The translations under genes were made by a program, and so were the position numbers. From Nostoc sp. NIES-4103 (GTDB lineage: Bacteria; Cyanobacteriota; Cyanobacteriia; Cyanobacteriales; Nostocaceae), in assembly GCF_002368335.1 (NCBI RefSeq), contig NZ_AP018288.1, positions 1,889,355-1,953,354 on the forward strand: a stretch of DNA of 64,000 nucleotides. Direction: 5' to 3'. Positions 42,636-52,399 of this stretch are shown piece by piece. Each line of letters begins with the position of its first letter. The first letter of the stretch is position 1. The notes beneath the pieces were generated by a model, which was not told the DNA's origin, made no database searches, and worked only from the letters and a program-made list of their open reading frames with translations.

Positions 42636-45600
42636 TTACGATTCTGCTGGCGCTGCATCAAGACAAGCCTTTAACTTTTGAGCCGTGGTCTGTACATCTT
42701 TGCCCAGATAAGAATTGTGTTTTCCTGGGATTCGATGCATTTCCAAGCCTCCAGTTGCAAGTTTTTTCCACTGTTTGATGAAAGCTTGACGATCCATAGT
42801 CTTAGTCATGAGCCACGTCATGCGACCAGGGTAGGAAACAAGCCTGTAGCTCATGAGGACACTCATATAATTATGCTGCACTTTTTTGATGCGTTCTACG
42901 GGGTTATTTGCTTGCTTTTTGGCTTTGGCTTTTGCGGGTAGACTAAGAATGTAGTTGAGCCGTTCTGATAGCGAAATCGACTTGAGTTGATCCCAGTGAT
43001 AGCGAATTCTGGGAATTTGAAAAAATTGCTCAGTGTGATAACGCAATTGTCTTTTAATATTTGCAGGAACTGTGTCCATTAAGACTAATAAGCTTACCTT
43101 TTGACCTTGTGCGACTAACTGCTGGGCAATTTCCCAAGCAACTACTCCTCCAATACACTCACCGCCAATTAGATATGGTCCTTCAGGTTGGACGCTACGA
43201 ATTTCTTTGATATAGTCAGCAGCCATAGCTTCTACAGTGGTGTGAGGAGGCTGTATTCCGTCCCAACCTCGTGCTTTGAATCCATAAATGGGACGTTCTT
43301 CACCCAGAAGGTACACCAATTGGGCATAGACCATTAATTCATGTTGTCCGCCGCCACCACCAGGAACCAGAAAAAATGGTTTTTTGAAACCTTTAGGCTG
43401 AATCGGCACCAGGGAATACCAAGGAGAATCATCGATTTGGGAGCGCAAAACAACAGCTAGCTGTTCAATGGTTGGCGACGCAAACAAAGTAGCCAACGGC
43501 AGATTTTTCTGAAAAGTTTTTTCGATTTGAGCAAACAGTTTGACTGCTAGTAGGGAATGTCCTCCCAAATCAAAGAACTTGTCTGTAATGCTGATGGGCT
43601 GGATACCCAATACATTTTCCCAAATCTTGGTTAGCTGATGTTCCAATTTATTTCGAGGAGCCACAAAAATCTTTTCAGACTCCTGTCTTCCTTGGTCAGG
43701 GTTAGGTAAGGCACGGCGGTCTACTTTGCCGTTGGGGGTGAGGGGCAGACTCTCTAAAATAACCACAGAAGAGGGCACCATGTACTCAGGCAGCTTTTCT
43801 CTCAAAAAGCAGTGCAGTTCATTAGTAGTGACTGTCTGTTGTAGATGAGGAACGACGTAGGCAACCAGACGTTTGTCACCTGGGTTATCTTCCCTAACCG
43901 TGACCACAGTTTGTTGTACACTGGAGTGTTGAGTCAAGACAGCTTCAATTTCTCCAAGTTCGATACGGAAACCACGAATCTTGACTTGATTGTCAATGCG
44001 ACCGAGAAATTCAATTTTGCCATCCCAACGGTAACGGACTAAATCGCCTGTTTTGTAAAGACGTGCATCTGGTTCGTTGCTAAAAGGGTTGGTAACGAAT
44101 TTTTGGGCAGTCAAATCAGGACAATTTAAATATTCTCTGGCTAAGCCGTCGCCACCTGTGTATAACTCCCCAGGAATGCCGATGGGAACTGGTTGCATTC
44201 GCTCGTCTAAAATGTAGACTTGAGTGTTAGCGATCGCACCGCCAATGGGTACGGAATTTTCCACCACAGTGGCAGCACTCATGGGATAGCAACAGGTAAA
44301 AGTTGTATTTTCTGTAGGCCCATAACCGTTGATTAATTGACAGTTTTTCACTGTTGCCAAAAACTTTTCCACGTGAGGCACTGATAGGGCATCGCCTCCA
44401 GCCAATAGCTGCCGTAGGGATTGTAAGTCTTGTAAGCGTTCATCAACCATCAGGTGAAATAAGCCTGCTGTCAGCCAAAGTGTTGTCACTCCCTGACGAC
44501 GAATCACTTTTCCTAACTCTTCTAAAGAAGGAGTGCCCTTGGGGAAGATTGCCAGTTTGGCTCCATTTAACAAACTGCCCCAAATCTCAAAGGTGGAAGC
44601 ATCAAATGAAATCGGCGCTAGTTGCAGGAATACTTCTTGTGAACTAAAACTAGCATAGTGATTACCCAAAACTAAGCGCACAACCCCCCGATGAATCACG
44701 CTGACTCCTTTGGGTCGCCCAGTTGAGCCAGATGTGTACATCACGTAAGCTAAATTGTTCGCGGTGACGTTGTGGGGAAGATTGACAAATTCACCACTAT
44801 ATGCATCAAAGGCATCCAAATCTACAATTTTGGCAGGTGTTGCTGGCAATATTTCCATAAACTGCTTTTGAGTAAGCAATACGGAAACTTTGGTGTCTTC
44901 TAGCATGAAAGCCAGCCGCTCTTGAGGATATGCTGGGTCTAGGGGAACGTAAGCTCCACCAGCCTTGAGAATCGCTAGAATGCCCACAATTGCTTCAATG
45001 GAACGTTCAACGCAAATACCCACAAGCACTTCTGACGCCACTCCTAGCGATCGCAAGTAGTGAGCAAGTTGATTGGCACGAGAGTTTAATTCTTGGTAAG
45101 TCAGCTGCCGATTTTGCTCAACTAAAGCGACTGCATTGGGTGAACGTTCGACTTGCATCTCAAACAGTTGGTGAATGCAGAGATGGCGGGGATAGTTGGT
45201 TTTGGTGTTGTTCCACTCTACAAGTAGCTGATGTTGTTCGGCTAGTGTTAATAGTGGTAAGTCTTTGAGGTGTTGTTCTGGGTTGGCAACGATACCTGCG
45301 AGTAATGTTTGGAAATGCCCCAGCATTCGAGTGATGGTTGCAGCCTCGAATAAGTCTGTGCTGTATTCAATTCCTCCCTTAATGCCCGTTAATGTTTCTT
45401 CTAGCATCAAGGTCAGGTCGAACTTGGCTGTGCCATTGTGGACTTCTTGGGGGGTAATGGTCAGTCCCCGAAGCTCTCCGGAGTGGTTGGGAGTATTTTG
45501 CAGAACGAACATTACCTGAAATAATGGCGATCGGCTGCGGTCTCGTTCTGGCTGTAGTTCTTCTATGAGTTTCTCTAAAGGCAAGTCTTGGTGACTATAG

Positions 45601-46781
45601 GCTCCCAGTGTGACTTCACGAACTTGACCCAGTAACTGCCTAAAAGTGGGATTGCCAACAAGCTGAGTGCGTATTGCCAGGGAGTTGACAAAAAAACCAA
45701 TTAGCCCTTCTGTTGCAACTTGGTTACGGCCCGCGATGGGAGTACCTACAATGATGTCTTCTTGTGCTGTATATCGATAGAGTAATGTCTGAAATGCAGC
45801 AAGGAGGGTCATGAATAAGGTGACACCTTCTTGCTGGCTCAAGACTTTGAGGGCTTTGGTGAGTTCTGGTGACAGTTCTAGAGATTGATATGCACCTTTG
45901 TAAGTTTGGACAGGCGGACGTTGGTAGTCTGTGGGTAATTGGAGAATTGGCAGGGTACCACTTAATTGCTGTTTCCAATAGGATAGTTGAGACTCTAAGA
46001 CTTCACCCTGTAGCCACTGGCGCTGCCAAACAGCAAAATCAGCATATTGTATGGGTAATTCGGGGAGCCTTGAGGGTTTGTTAGTGGAAAAAGCCCAGTA
46101 AAGTGCTGTCAGTTCCTGAAACCAGACATCCCTTGACCAGCCATCCGAAACGATGTGGTGCATATTCACCAGCAGTAAATATTCCGTTTCTTTTAGCCAC
46201 AGGAGTTGGACACGCAACAATAAGTCAGTAGCTAGGTCAAAGGGCTGCTGTGAAAAGGATTGAGTAATTCTTTGGGCTTGTATTTCCCTTTCAGTTTCAG
46301 GGTAATCTCGTAGGTCGATGACTGGTAACGTTAAGATTACATCTTGAGTAATAACTTGCTTTGGTTGCCCATTTTCTGATGGAAAGTTGGTTCTGAGGGC
46401 TTCGTGGCGGCGGACAATTTCATTTAAGCTCTGCTCCAGTGCAGTGATATTGAGCTGCCCTGTGAGATGATAAGCAAAAGGAATATTATAAGTATAACCA
46501 CCTGGTTCTAGTTGGTCGATAAACCAAAGGCGTTGTTGGGCAAAAGATAAGGGTAAATTTTGCGATCGCGCTACTGGTAATATCGGCGCAGCATTGGCAC
46601 GAAAAGCTGCATTGGCGTTGGAAAGAAAAGTCAAAATTTCTGCTTTCCGCTCTTTTAGTTCTTGCCGCAAGGTTGGGGTTATTGTTTTGGAGGGAGCCTT
46701 GTAGCGCAAGTCTTCACCATCAGCCCATACTTTGACATCTAAACGGCGTAGGTCAGATAACAAATCATCAAGCGTTCTCAT
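42636..46781 (-). CDS. NRPS module: docking - condensation - adenylation - carrier - thioesterase
   Basis: 1381 residues. Order: TubC-type N-terminal docking domain (1-53), condensation domain (about 70-505) with intact HHIVSDG (208-214), adenylation domain (about 530-1030; YTSGSTGRPKG, YGPTEN, YKTGD), carrier protein with the phosphopantetheine Ser in LGGHSLLA (about 1060-1125) and a thioesterase (about 1135-1381). My reading of the specificity pocket is D-A-F-W-L-G-G-T-F-K, which fits valine or a similar aliphatic residue. The thioesterase nucleophile is Cys1209 (GECIGG) instead of Ser, with His1355 in GKHNSY. It overlaps the upstream NRPS gene by 4 bases and would add the last residue and release the product. 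Confidence 0.93.
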   Translation of the reverse strand: MRTLDDLLSDLRRLDVKVWADGEDLRYKAPSKTITPTLRQELKERKAEILTFLSNANAAFRANAAPILPVARSQNLPLSFAQQRLWFIDQLEPGGYTYNIPFAYHLTGQLNITALEQSLNEIVRRHEALRTNFPSENGQPKQVITQDVILTLPVIDLRDYPETEREIQAQRITQSFSQQPFDLATDLLLRVQLLWLKETEYLLLVNMHHIVSDGWSRDVWFQELTALYWAFSTNKPSRLPELPIQYADFAVWQRQWLQGEVLESQLSYWKQQLSGTLPILQLPTDYQRPPVQTYKGAYQSLELSPELTKALKVLSQQEGVTLFMTLLAAFQTLLYRYTAQEDIIVGTPIAGRNQVATEGLIGFFVNSLAIRTQLVGNPTFRQLLGQVREVTLGAYSHQDLPLEKLIEELQPERDRSRSPLFQVMFVLQNTPNHSGELRGLTITPQEVHNGTAKFDLTLMLEETLTGIKGGIEYSTDLFEAATITRMLGHFQTLLAGIVANPEQHLKDLPLLTLAEQHQLLVEWNNTKTNYPRHLCIHQLFEMQVERSPNAVALVEQNRQLTYQELNSRANQLAHYLRSLGVASEVLVGICVERSIEAIVGILAILKAGGAYVPLDPAYPQERLAFMLEDTKVSVLLTQKQFMEILPATPAKIVDLDAFDAYSGEFVNLPHNVTANNLAYVMYTSGSTGRPKGVSVIHRGVVRLVLGNHYASFSSQEVFLQLAPISFDASTFEIWGSLLNGAKLAIFPKGTPSLEELGKVIRRQGVTTLWLTAGLFHLMVDERLQDLQSLRQLLAGGDALSVPHVEKFLATVKNCQLINGYGPTENTTFTCCYPMSAATVVENSVPIGGAIANTQVYILDERMQPVPIGIPGELYTGGDGLAREYLNCPDLTAQKFVTNPFSNEPDARLYKTGDLVRYRWDGKIEFLGRIDNQVKIRGFRIELGEIEAVLTQHSSVQQTVVTVREDNPGDKRLVAYVVPHLQQTVTTNELHCFLREKLPEYMVPSSVVILESLPLTPNGKVDRRALPNPDQGRQESEKIFVAPRNKLEHQLTKIWENVLGIQPISITDKFFDLGGHSLLAVKLFAQIEKTFQKNLPLATLFASPTIEQLAVVLRSQIDDSPWYSLVPIQPKGFKKPFFLVPGGGGGQHELMVYAQLVYLLGEERPIYGFKARGWDGIQPPHTTVEAMAADYIKEIRSVQPEGPYLIGGECIGGVVAWEIAQQLVAQGQKVSLLVLMDTVPANIKRQLRYHTEQFFQIPRIRYHWDQLKSISLSERLNYILSLPAKAKAKKQANNPVERIKKVQHNYMSVLMSYRLVSYPGRMTWLMTKTMDRQAFIKQWKKLATGGLEMHRIPGKHNSYLGKDVQTTAQKLKACLDAAPAES

Positions 46782-49700
46782 AGTCTTCCCTCTTCATAAT
46801 CATCTGTCATCTCGTCAAAAGAAGCTGGCAACAGTTGGTTTGCCCACTGAACTGTCTCGATGCGATGTGCCAATTTAGCTACAGTCGGTACTTCAAATAA
46901 AGTACGCAAGGGAAGGTCTACTCCAAAGGCTTGGTGCAGTCGAGACATGATTTGAGTGGCTAGCAAGGAATGTCCCCCCAAAACAAAAAAATCGTCGTGA
47001 ATACCAACTTTTTCTAGTTTGAGGACAGAAACCCAGATGTCAGCTATCTGCTGTTCGGTGGGGGTGCGAGGAGCAACGAAGGCTTGTTGCAGGTCTGGTC
47101 TAGAAAAGCTGGGTGCTGGTAGGGCACGTGTGTCGATTTTTCCGTTGGGGTTTAAGGGTAAGTTGTTTAAGAAAACAAAGGCACTAGGCACCATATGAAG
47201 AGCGAGTTTCTCTTGGAGAAAACCACGCAGTTCGTCGCTGCTGGGTGTCTGTTCTGGGTGAGGAATGATGTAAGCAACCAGACGTTTGTCACCTGGGTTA
47301 TCTTCCCTGGCTAGGACTACAGTCTGCTGAACGCTTGGATGTTGTGCTATTGCTGCTTCAACTTCTCCAAGTTCAATACGGAAGCCGCGTATCTTAACTT
47401 GATTATCGAGGCGGCCGAGAAATTCAATGTCACCATTGCTTAAGTAACGAGCTAAATCCCCAGTTTTGTAGAGACGTTCTACATTTAAAGATTGGTCTTC
47501 TCTTCTATGGAAGGGGTTGACAATGAATCTCTCTTGTGTAAGTTCTGGACGGTTGAGATAGCCTCTGCCCAGACCAACGCCACCAATGTACAATTCGCCA
47601 GGGACTCCAATTGGTACTGGTTGCAGGTGGGAGTCTAAAATATAAGTCTGCGTGTTGGCAATGGGACGACCAATAGGAGCAATCAAATAATTGGTGCTAT
47701 GCTGGCATTTCCAGAAAGTGGCATCAATGGAAGCTTCTGTGGGGCCATAGCAATTCAGCAGCACATTGTGCAAGTTCAATTTGGCAAAGAATTGCTCTAT
47801 GAGTTTGACGCTTAAAGCTTCACCTCCGCAGGTGATGTGTTTGAGAGTTTGACAATTTTCAATTAAGTGCTGCTCCAGTAATACACTCAGTATGGAAGGT
47901 ACTAAGGCTATAACAGTGATTTGCTGCTCAACAATCACCTTCACGAGGTAAGCAGGGTCTTGATGTCCACCAGGGCGGGCTAGAATTAATTGCGCTCCAT
48001 TGCACAAGGGCCAAAATATCTGCCACACTGAGGGGTCAAAGCTAAAAGAAATGGTCTGTAAAACTTTGTCTTGTTGAGTTAATTTAAAAGTTGTTTGCCG
48101 CCATTGCAGTTGGTTGTAAATTCCCCGATGCGGAATCATTACACCTTTGGGTTGTCCTGTAGAACCAGAAGTGTAAATGATGTACATCAAGTTATCAGGT
48201 GTAGCCTCACAAACCAAATTCTCTTGACTATTATGGGCGATCGCTTGCCACTGTGAGTCTAAACAAACTACTTGTGCTGCATGAGTGGGTAGGCTGTTTA
48301 CTAATTGTGCAGTGGTGAGAATTAAAGATGTTTGCGTGTCTTGCAAAACAAAAGCTAAACGTTCCGAGGGGTAGGTGGGATCTAATGGCACATAGGCACC
48401 TCCAGCTTTGAGAATTGCCAGCAGTCCCACTATCATCTCTAAAGATCGCTCTAAACATATGCCAACCAAAGCTTCAGGCCCAACACCTAAGCTACGTAGA
48501 TGGTGTGCCAGCTGATTTGCTCGTTGGTTTAGCTGCTGATATGTGAGTTGTGTGTTTTCAAATACTACTGCAACGGCATCTGGTGTTTTCTCTACCTGTT
48601 CCTCAAACAATTGATGGATACACTTATCTGGGGGATAATTTACCTGTGTATCATTCCACTCCACCCAAATTTTGTAGCGTTCCTCCTGTGATAGTAAAGG
48701 CAAATAAGCAACAGGCTCTTCAGGTTGATTGACAATACCTTGCACAAAAACAGCAAATTGCTCTTGCATCCTGGTAATTTTGTCACCATCTAAAAGTTCG
48801 GTATTATACAACCAACAACATTCTTTGCCATCTGCTGCAATGATGAAGCTCAGTTCATTGCCGGACTCACCTTGGTGGTCTTCGAGCTTTTCCACTCGCT
48901 CTATAACCACTGGAAACAACTGCTTACTACCCAGTTGGGGCAAGGAACGCAGAGCCGGATACCTCGATACTACATCTTGTGCATAAGTCAAGTTCTTTCT
49001 GGTCAACTTGACCTGTTTGTGATATGCCTGAAAAACTTGCTCAAAACTTTGCTCGCAATCTACCTCTACCCGATGAGGAACAACTGAGGCAAACAAGCCT
49101 GCGGTTCCCACTAACTGCTGTTGCAGATCTATATGTTTGTATCCAATATCAAAATAGCCCTGGCTACCAATGCGAGCTAGATAAGCGACAAAAGCAGTTT
49201 CTAGAAAATCCCCCCAGTTCCATTGTGGATAGCGCTCTTGCAAAAAGGCGATCGCCTCATGGGGTAGCGACATCTTTGCATATGCATATTGCTGCTTGTC
49301 TAAATGTAATGTTGTGCGTTGTGCATAGGGAAGCGCCAGCAATTCTAAACTCGCTAGTCTTTTTACCCAAAAATTCTCATACTTGGGAATTGATTTATCC
49401 AACTTCTCAATCTGCCTTACTTGATCCGGCTCGATATCACAAAACTGATACCCAACCTGTAGTCCAAATTTCTCCACCAAATCTGCGATCGATAGCACTT
49501 GACCATTAATAGTCAGCACTTGATGGAGGGCAATATCATAACTTGCTGTGGAAACTTGGATCAAATTAGGTTCAATGGTGATTATCGTTCCAGGAGCGCG
49601 TTTGGACAAGTTTTCCAGAACCTCAAGCTGGGAAACTATAAAAAAGTTGTTGTTTATAACCAATTTCGCCTTACCTAATGGATTGGGGTAAGTACCAAAA

Positions 49701-50353
49701 TCTAAAGCCCGAATCATGGCATCTAGCTCATGAGCAGAACGCTTCCATGAGATTATGCCGCCTGCACTCGGTCTTTTGGAGCGCGAAAAATAGGTGCGCT
49801 CATTCAGGTTTGGTTTGGTTGCTACCGCTGTCCCAAAACATAGCTCATCTACTAACTGATTAAATGCGTTAAGGGCTGCTTCATAGCATTTACCATTGAG
49901 CGTTAAAGCTGTCTCATCATCAGCAATGTCGATGATTACCTGCTTGAGAATATCACCTGCATCAACGGTAACCGCCATGACATGCCATGTCACCCCATGA
50001 GTTTTTTCCTGATTCATCAACGCCCAGGAAGTTGCATTGACTCCCGCATATCTCGGTAAGGGAGCATCATGATAGTTGATAGCACACTGGCGTGGTAACT
50101 CTAGAATTTCTTCGGGTAAGACAGAGGGATTGACAATGCTTAATAGGTAATCAAAAGGCTGCTGGCTTAAAAATTCTCTGAGATTATCGCTCGGCTGAAT
50201 ATGAGGTATTTTGTTACTCTCAGCCCAAGTATGTACAGAATTATCTACGGAAACTACTCCGTAAATATCATGACCTTTATCTCTCAGTATTTCCGCGCAC
50301 TGAATCGGTAAAGTACCCTCACCAATAATAATACAACTAAATTGATTACCCAT
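46778..50353 (-). CDS. NRPS starter module: formyltransferase - partial condensation - adenylation - carrier
   Basis: 1191 residues. The N-terminal domain (about 1-310) is a formyltetrahydrofolate-dependent formyltransferase with Asn93, His95 (AINYHDAPLPRYAG) and Asp131 (VDAGDIL). Residues about 325-555 resemble only the C-terminal half of a condensation domain; no HHxxxDG is present. The adenylation domain (about 575-1075; YTSGSTGQPKG, FDPSVWQ, YGPTEAS, YKTGD) and a carrier domain (LGGHSLLATQ, about 1090-1160) follow. As in formylating starter modules, the bound amino acid is probably N-formylated before transfer to the next protein. My pocket reading (D-P-W-A-T-G-C-I-D-K) matches no code that I know. 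First gene of the cluster. Confidence 0.92.
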   Translation of the reverse strand: MGNQFSCIIIGEGTLPIQCAEILRDKGHDIYGVVSVDNSVHTWAESNKIPHIQPSDNLREFLSQQPFDYLLSIVNPSVLPEEILELPRQCAINYHDAPLPRYAGVNATSWALMNQEKTHGVTWHVMAVTVDAGDILKQVIIDIADDETALTLNGKCYEAALNAFNQLVDELCFGTAVATKPNLNERTYFSRSKRPSAGGIISWKRSAHELDAMIRALDFGTYPNPLGKAKLVINNNFFIVSQLEVLENLSKRAPGTIITIEPNLIQVSTASYDIALHQVLTINGQVLSIADLVEKFGLQVGYQFCDIEPDQVRQIEKLDKSIPKYENFWVKRLASLELLALPYAQRTTLHLDKQQYAYAKMSLPHEAIAFLQERYPQWNWGDFLETAFVAYLARIGSQGYFDIGYKHIDLQQQLVGTAGLFASVVPHRVEVDCEQSFEQVFQAYHKQVKLTRKNLTYAQDVVSRYPALRSLPQLGSKQLFPVVIERVEKLEDHQGESGNELSFIIAADGKECCWLYNTELLDGDKITRMQEQFAVFVQGIVNQPEEPVAYLPLLSQEERYKIWVEWNDTQVNYPPDKCIHQLFEEQVEKTPDAVAVVFENTQLTYQQLNQRANQLAHHLRSLGVGPEALVGICLERSLEMIVGLLAILKAGGAYVPLDPTYPSERLAFVLQDTQTSLILTTAQLVNSLPTHAAQVVCLDSQWQAIAHNSQENLVCEATPDNLMYIIYTSGSTGQPKGVMIPHRGIYNQLQWRQTTFKLTQQDKVLQTISFSFDPSVWQIFWPLCNGAQLILARPGGHQDPAYLVKVIVEQQITVIALVPSILSVLLEQHLIENCQTLKHITCGGEALSVKLIEQFFAKLNLHNVLLNCYGPTEASIDATFWKCQHSTNYLIAPIGRPIANTQTYILDSHLQPVPIGVPGELYIGGVGLGRGYLNRPELTQERFIVNPFHRREDQSLNVERLYKTGDLARYLSNGDIEFLGRLDNQVKIRGFRIELGEVEAAIAQHPSVQQTVVLAREDNPGDKRLVAYIIPHPEQTPSSDELRGFLQEKLALHMVPSAFVFLNNLPLNPNGKIDTRALPAPSFSRPDLQQAFVAPRTPTEQQIADIWVSVLKLEKVGIHDDFFVLGGHSLLATQIMSRLHQAFGVDLPLRTLFEVPTVAKLAHRIETVQWANQLLPASFDEMTDDYEEGRL

Positions 50354-51532
50354 AATTCACTAAGCAACACAGCCTAAATTTTTTTGTTATATTTGTTGCT
50401 TAGACCCGTAAAGGCCGCAACAGAGCCAATCAATAGATAATATCTGGATTTTTATAACTAGGTGGCTAATGACTCATCGTTCGCGTAATTATGCTGGAAA
50501 ACATTAATTACTTCTGGGGATGGTCGATTATGCGAACGCTCAGTAATTGCCTCAAAATTCATTGATTTTAGTTATTTTTTCATTCTTTTTTCAAACTAGT
50601 CATAATTATCTACTTAACATGATCAGAAGGTTACATAAAGTTCTTTACCAAATCTTCAATATTTAGGCAGTTGTAATTTATAAGACATTTACAATTGTGT
50701 TTCAAATCTCATGAAGTATTTTATAAGCCATCATGAAAATTTCAGCCAAAATGGCAGGTTTTTTCATGAAAATGGCCTTATGTTATGTTAAGTGTCAATA
50801 CTCAATTTTTCTGACTAATAAATATTTTAATCGTGACAAAGCATACTTCTGTCTTCCAGAAAGGCGTAACAAAAAATCAATGGAATTGATACATTTTCAC
50901 AGAGGTTTTTTGCGTTGAATTCAGAGTTGCTCTGGAAATAATATTATGGGTTAATACTTGACAAAATAGTGTAGTTATGCGCGTAGAGAATTAATACCAT
51001 TTCTAACAAGTATTGGACAGTTAGAGTGATTAGCTTTATCCAGTCCTTGATTTAAAAATTAGCGATCGCACTCGTCCTCTTTTTAGCTAGTTAATAGAGA
51101 CTTGATAAACTTGTCAATCCGTAATTTGAGTATTTTTTATACATATTATTGCACATTCATATGATTGCAGAGACGGCAACATTAAAACAAGCTTCTGCTG
51201 ATATTTTGCACCAAGCCCCGTTGGGGCGGGCTGAGTGGGTGTGGGGTGTGGGGGAAGAGATAGCCCCAATCACCCAAGGGTACAGAGCTACGCCTTTTCA
51301 AGACGATAGCATTGGTGGAGGTTCCAAGCCTCCTCCAATGCAGTCTTCACTACACCCTACCCCCACTCAGCCCACACCCTATTCTTGACCATTGTCAATA
51401 ACCTGAGAGGAGGCGATGGATGACCACAAGGTCAAAACAAAAGTTTGAGCATTTACGAAAAGCTCAAAAGCAACCTTGATGTTCTAGTTAGCAGTCAACA
51501 GCCATCAGTCAAAAATCAAAGGAGCTTAACAA
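50354..51532. other. intergenic region upstream of the NRPS operon
   Basis: About 1.2 kb, AT-rich up to 51100, with no supported gene. The NRPS promoter should lie in the first 300 bases. A nested palindrome fills 51228-51373. Short frames at 50733-50918 and 51149-51388 have no domain; the second only translates the palindrome. Confidence 0.55.
51228..51373. repeat. nested palindromic element
   Basis: Outer arms GGGCTGAGTGGG (51228-51239) and CCCACTCAGCCC (51362-51373) are perfectly inverted, with continuing GTGGGGTGT similarity inward. The centre is another hairpin, GCATTGGTGGAGG (51309-51321) and CCTCCTCCAATGC (51329-51341). It looks like a small non-coding mobile or REP-like unit. Confidence 0.65.
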
Positions 51533-52399
51533 ATGACAATGACCCTCATCCAGGGCAACTTTAGAGTAATCAAAGCTGCTCCTGATGGCGATTCTATTCG
51601 CTTCTATCCCAACAACCCTCAACTATGGGAGAAATTACCGACGCGAATCGTTACTAACCGTGCGGGAGGGGCACAGTTACGCTTGGATAGTATTGATGCA
51701 CTGGAAACACACTTCCACCCCAGAGGCGGTAGCATAGGGATGCAGCACCAGCCACTGGAATTTGCTCATAATGCTGCTAGTGAATTGCTAAAATTTTTCG
51801 GATTTAAAAAAATTACTCGTAATTCTAATGAAATAGTGACTGCGGCGGAACCGGAAGAAGTTCCTGGTTTTATCCTGACTCGATTTGCAGACACATATGG
51901 TAGAAGTGTAGCTTTTGCCTTCAAGGGTAATTCAGATGCAGAAGATGGTAGCAGTATTTACTTCGATAAATCCTTATTGAAAAAGAGCGCTAATTACCAT
52001 CTCTTGAATAAAGGGCTAGCTTACCCTACCTTTTACTCCCAACTATATCCCGATATCCGCAAAGAGTTAATAGCTGTCACCGAAAAGGTTCGCAAGGAAA
52101 AGAAAGGTTTGTGGGCATTAGACAAAACTAATGATGGTTTCGTTTTAGAAGATTTAGAAACTATCACTGACAACATCGTTATTTTGCCAAAACTATTTCG
52201 CCGACTTCTCGGTTATCTTGCCATTAATGATGGTAGCGTGTCTATTGAAGGATTTCCCAATTATCTCAAGTCTTTGAGCGATCGCGTCATCATTCTCCCA
52301 GAAGGACATGTTACTGGCTTTGACTTTGTGGTTCAAGTCGATGGTCAAAATATCAAGTTAACTGCTCAGCCTGAAGATTTGGTATTTCTAGAAAAATAA
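51533..52399 (+). CDS. thermonuclease (SNase-like) family protein
   Basis: 288 residues. A staphylococcal-nuclease-like OB-fold is suggested by DGDSIRFYP near the start, LRLDSIDALETHF (the RLxxIDAPE motif), TRFADTYGRSVAFAF (DxYGR) and GLAYPTFY...ELIAVTEKVRKEKKGLWALD, the last being the usual C-terminal helix-GLW motif. The Asp and first Arg equivalents are visible, but the spacing is stretched by an insertion (about 95-115), and the C-terminal 80 residues are extra. No signal peptide is seen. It could be a nuclease or a protein-binding relative. Start at 51533 or two codons later. Confidence 0.75.
   Translation: MTMTLIQGNFRVIKAAPDGDSIRFYPNNPQLWEKLPTRIVTNRAGGAQLRLDSIDALETHFHPRGGSIGMQHQPLEFAHNAASELLKFFGFKKITRNSNEIVTAAEPEEVPGFILTRFADTYGRSVAFAFKGNSDAEDGSSIYFDKSLLKKSANYHLLNKGLAYPTFYSQLYPDIRKELIAVTEKVRKEKKGLWALDKTNDGFVLEDLETITDNIVILPKLFRRLLGYLAINDGSVSIEGFPNYLKSLSDRVIILPEGHVTGFDFVVQVDGQNIKLTAQPEDLVFLEK

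Noticed and set aside
51149..51388. 79-codon frame upstream of the SNase-like gene
   Set aside because: Translates a nested palindrome; Pro/Gly content comes from the GC-rich arms.
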